Below are positions 61,009 through 64,000 of a DNA stretch of 64,000 nt, one piece after another. Location: the NCBI GenBank assembly GCA_977006965.1, contig OZ345356.1:1674001-1738000 (forward strand). Reading direction: 5' to 3'. This DNA is from Phymatolithon calcareum. Its lineage: Eukaryota > Rhodophyta > Florideophyceae > Hapalidiales. The translations under genes and the position numbers were made by a program. The notes below the pieces were generated by a model, which worked only from the letters and a program-made list of their open reading frames with translations, did no database searches and was not told the origin of the DNA. Position 1 is the stretch's first letter, and each line of letters starts with the position of its first letter.

Positions 61009-63028
61009 CCTGTACTTTTCTGTCAGCATCCAGGAAACGGTCCATCACTCAGGTCCGTTGAGACCGATACATGCCCAGATGCCAACGTCTTGATCTTACA
61101 GTTATTTCGGTTTGTAAAACGGATCTGCCCTAGGACGAAACGGAACAATTTGTTCGAAGATCACCATGTCCCACATTTCCACAGTTTTGTCCCAATAAAG
61201 CCGCTCGGCGACCTTGCCGATTTCGATTTTTCGGTACACCATCCGATTCAAGCTACCGTCTTCGACAAGGACAGGCCGTTTACGACCGAAATTGATATTG
61301 GTGCTCTTTTCCAGTCCAAGAATATCCTAAAGTCAGCTCTTTCCACCCATGCTGCACTAAAAGGTGACACGTTTGCCGTCCTGAAAAGCACAAAAACGAG
61401 ATTTACGGCAATTTGTCATTCCAAATGGGCTGCATCCACTCACGAATCTACATGTGGCTTTTGGCTCCATGCCACGGGAAGCGAAAACGGATCGTTCGAG
61501 GTGAAGGTATGGAAGCCAGATCAAACCGCAGGCCTCACGGTTTCAATTGGGTGACCGATATTGTTCAAGGACAAATTAGTGACCAGCTGGACTATCCGCC
61601 CAAGAGCATCATTACAGACATTCGCCGTGAGCACGGAATCACAATTACGTATAACATGGCGTGGAGGGCACGCGAGCTGTGCACGGAACGCATTCTAGGC
61701 TCCGTTTACAACGGGTACGGTGCACTGGAATCCTATCTCAATCACCTTTCAAATGACAATCCGGATTCCTACATTCGATATGCCTCCCGTAACGGCCACT
61801 TCCATCGCTGCTTTGTATCATATAGTGCATTGCTACACGGATTTCGTCACTGTCGTCCTGTCATCGCCGTGGATGCCTGTCATCTCAAAGGCCCTGACAA
61901 GAGCCAGCTCTTCGCTGCGTGTGCAAACGACGCTGCCAATCAGATGTTTCCAATTGCCTTTGGAATTCTGGATCAAGAGGACTATGACAATTGGGTCGGG
62001 TTTTTGTCTCACGTACACGCTGCAATTGAAAACATTCCTGACGGACTTGTCATCATATCTGACAGGCAAAAGGGCCATATTGCTGCTCTCTGTGACACAT
62101 TTCCGTCCACCGCCACGGCATCGCGTATGAAACACCTTGCAGACAACGTTCGGAAAAACTTCAAGGATCACAGTGTGATCGGGCCAGTCATGTGGGATGC
62201 AGCACGTACGTTTGACATCAACGTTTTCCATCAAAAATTGCAAGAAATAAGCAGAATTAACGCCCGCGCGGCGGAGTACATACAGCAGAGCAACCCCACC
62301 TGCTGGGCCAATTCTATGTTCCAAGGAGGACGTTACGGAATTCTGACGTCCAATATGGCGGAAGCATTTAATTCATGGATTGGTGCAGATGCCCGTGAGC
62401 TTCCTGCGATCAATTTGATTTCGAATATTTCTATGAAAATTTCGAAACTAATTTTCGACAGAAGGCGCTTCGTAGCGGGATATGATACCTCTCCAGCTGC
62501 GGAACAGTCCCTATACATGCACAAAATACTGCTCGATTTTTGCGCTGTTGGCCGCCGGATGAATGTGCATTGTTCTGGAGGTAATTTTTTGATTATTTCT
62601 GGCAAGCAGTATAAGGTGAATTTGGATGACCGTTCATGCACGTGCATGCATTGGCAGGAATATGAATACCCGTGCATTCATGCCTCTGCGTCAATTCTAT
62701 ACGTTCGTCGTTTGCTCCCAGAATCCTCGCTGCCGTTGGGGGAATTTGTTGGAAGCTGGTATCAAAAATCCACATTTTTCAAGATTTATCAAGGAGAAAT
62801 AGTTATGCCACCGTTACCGGATCTAAGAGGTGCACTTTCAGAGCATGCCGATCTTCCTCCGGTGACTAGGCGCCCGCCAGGAAGGCCTGAAAAAGGCGTC
62901 TCATAGCTTGCTCTGCATCTGACCGGTCCGTTACGTGTAAGAAATGTAACAAACCTGGCCATAATAAGCGCTCCTGCAAGGAAGCCGTTGAGCTCCAGCG
63001 GCCCTCTCAGTCCCCCTCCGATCAATAA
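60979..63028 (+). pseudogene. MULE transposase, two single-base frameshifts
   Basis: The first ATG (MTTMHGCSY) lies inside the terminal repeat. Frame one, to 61554, is the N-terminal DNA-binding region (HAALKGDTFAVLKSTKTRF, ..ICHSKW..STCGFWLHA). The frame moves -1 between about 61500 and 61540. The second (to 62906) is the DDE core: VIAVDACHLKG (Asp codon 61872), ANQMFPIAFGIL, IISDRQKG (Asp codon 62061) and YGILTSNMAEAFNSW. A SWIM finger CTCMHWQEYEYPCIH lies near 62637-62680. After RPPGRPEK a second -1 shift at an A run (62890-62894) restores a CCHC knuckle CKKCNKPGHNKRSC, ending at TAA 63026. Both breaks equal one missing base, so sequencing error in homopolymers is possible for the second. 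Confidence 0.9.
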
Positions 63029-63087
63029 ACTGATGTTATTTCTGGACCCCATAATTTTATGCTGCCCCGCATTACACCAAAGCTATA

Positions 63088-63162
63088 ATCATAACAACAC
63101 TCATGCATGGTGGTCATTTTAGTAAATACGGCAAACTACGTGGTCATTTTAGTAAATTCCCC
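63088..63162 (-). repeat. MULE right terminal inverted repeat
   Basis: Inverted partner of 60934-61008, with the same doubled TTTACTAAAATGACCAC motif on the minus strand. Confidence 0.9.
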
Positions 63163-63187
63163 TAAAATCTACTGCAGGCACGACAAC

Positions 63188-63435
63188 TTTTTTTTGAATT
63201 TTGAATTTATTAAGCGCCCTCAGAAACACTAATAAGACTGTACGGGAGATGCGTTTCAGATGCTACTACCTTGGTAGCTCTGTTACTCTGTTAAAGCCCG
63301 CAAAACCCGGGCTCGTTGCTATCGTCGTAGCCCTAGCTGCAAAAACCCTCCTCCAGAGAAGGTGGAGGGAAAAGCTTAGAGTCCACTTGTCCTGTTCGTA
63401 GGAAACTCAGCGTCGCCGTTCTATTTTGTCTTGGT
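63188..63435 (-). repeat. LINE 3' tail behind the fused M gene
   Basis: On the minus strand the region ends GAGGGCGCTTAATAAATTCA, AAATTC and eight A, matching the layout of the tails at 11411 and 60480. Its A tail abuts GTTGTCGTGC, the host sequence downstream of other M genes. Confidence 0.55.
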
Positions 63436-64000
63436 CTATTCCATGTCGTCATAAAAGACGATTGTGAGGAATAGTACTTTGTCAAGTGCCTTTTCAGTCT
63501 CACTAGTCTCCTCTTCTGTTAGTCGATATCTTTGAAGGTACACTTCGAGCTTGTTCATGAGAGTTGGTACGATTTCACGGAATTTGTCTTCCAGAAGTGT
63601 GGTACTCAATGGGGGAAAACGTCCGAATGCCCATTTAATCGCCAATTGGCGGTGACATACTTTCGGTGGTTTGATGATGGCGGGAGAAGACCCAGGAATA
63701 TTATAAGGAATATTCCTCATGTCGCCTCGAAATGAAAACTGGGAGCTGCCTTGGTAGTCCTCAGGAAGCTGCTTCTGTATTTCGCGCAGATGGTCTTGGT
63801 TTCTCCCCAAATTGTCTCTCTTTATGTCCGTGTGTAGGCTGTCGAAATAAACATGTCGAATTGGCCGAAACCTCTTGAGCACTTGTTCTATCTTCAAGGG
63901 CCGCAACCCACATGCACAAACCACTAATGAAACTAATGCATTGCAAAATGCAAACGCCACAGATGCTGCTATCGCCCCAACAGACAGAAAGCCAGTACTA
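63436..64000 (-). CDS. Family M membrane protein fused to a LINE C-terminal domain (partial)
   Basis: The gene continues beyond the right edge of the window. The visible part starts in the fifth or sixth membrane span (STGFLSVGAIAASVAFAFC), passes CGLRPLKIEQVLKRF and the charged loop DHLREIQKQLPEDYQGSSQ, then leaves the family. Instead of HIGNAIVG and the last two spans it has NIPYNIPGSSPAIIKPPKVC, HRQLAIKWAFGRFPPLSTT and a Glu-rich helix ending FYDDME. That tail is homologous to the frame at 59962-60276 and, more distantly, to LINE family 2 C-termini, and a LINE 3' tail follows. So a LINE end replaced the C-terminus in frame. Whether a stable protein results is unknown. Confidence 0.6.
   Translation of the reverse strand, partial: STGFLSVGAIAASVAFAFCNALVSLVVCACGLRPLKIEQVLKRFRPIRHVYFDSLHTDIKRDNLGRNQDHLREIQKQLPEDYQGSSQFSFRGDMRNIPYNIPGSSPAIIKPPKVCHRQLAIKWAFGRFPPLSTTLLEDKFREIVPTLMNKLEVYLQRYRLTEEETSETEKALDKVLFLTIVFYDDME

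Larger units (their letters stand above)
60934..63162 (+). mobile_element. MULE DNA transposon, nearly intact
   Basis: A 2229-bp element. The first 61 bases (60934-60994) equal the reverse complement of the last 61 (63102-63162); similarity runs on to about 75 bases with two mismatches. Each inverted repeat holds two direct copies of TTTACTAAAATGACCAC and ends in CATGCATG. A 9-bp target duplication flanks it. One transposase gene fills the interior. Identical ends imply recent movement. Confidence 0.95.

Overview
The window looks like nuclear DNA of a eukaryote with few introns and very many transposons. Every host gene I can see is one uninterrupted open frame, and most of the sequence is retrotransposons, DNA transposons and their debris. 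This style, the moderate GC content and secreted or membrane gene families of no known type would suit a florideophyte red alga such as Chondrus. That is an inference from style only; no ribosomal or plastid marker is present.

Layout. 1-9.3 kb is a graveyard of retroelements: a decayed LINE (family 1), a Ty3/gypsy remnant, nested LINE tails and a decayed Copia (Copia-A). 9.3-11.1 kb has no clear gene. 11.7-12.9 kb holds an intact multi-spanning membrane protein gene (family M). 13-24 kb alternates dispersed repeats and LINE family 2 tails with a single-pass membrane protein gene broken by one stop, an intact CAP/SCP secreted protein gene and a wrecked secreted-protein gene (family S).

24.1-41.0 kb is a tandem array of about 6.9-kb units. 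Each has an S gene and an M gene, both on the minus strand, separated by a conserved flank with a 50-bp palindrome. Unit A (24.1-30.9 kb) carries pseudogenes. Units B (30.9-37.9 kb) and C (37.9-41.0 kb) carry intact S and M genes. The A and B spacers are almost identical and contain LINE pieces.

41.1-49.4 kb is a fold-back-like element whose long inverted arms are a GC-rich minisatellite. A full-length Copia (Copia-B) with 87-bp LTRs sits in its left arm; the right arm preserves the empty site. 49.5-50.4 kb carries two small palindromic elements. 50.4-57.6 kb is a second, structurally different Copia (Copia-C, minus strand). It carries an antisense gene for a protein with a Cys-His-Asp pattern like that of papain-fold peptidases. 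58-64 kb is a fourth S/M unit: a deleted S pseudogene, a LINE tail, a nearly intact MULE DNA transposon with 61-bp identical terminal inverted repeats and a 9-bp target duplication, and an M gene whose C-terminus is replaced in frame by a LINE tail and which runs off the right edge.

How the parts relate. The host content is essentially two tandemly amplified families, S (secreted, Ser/Pro/Thr-rich) and M (about eight membrane spans), that always travel together, plus two single genes. Transposons have inserted repeatedly into the spacers, and the S/M duplicates supply empty sites that date and delimit several insertions.
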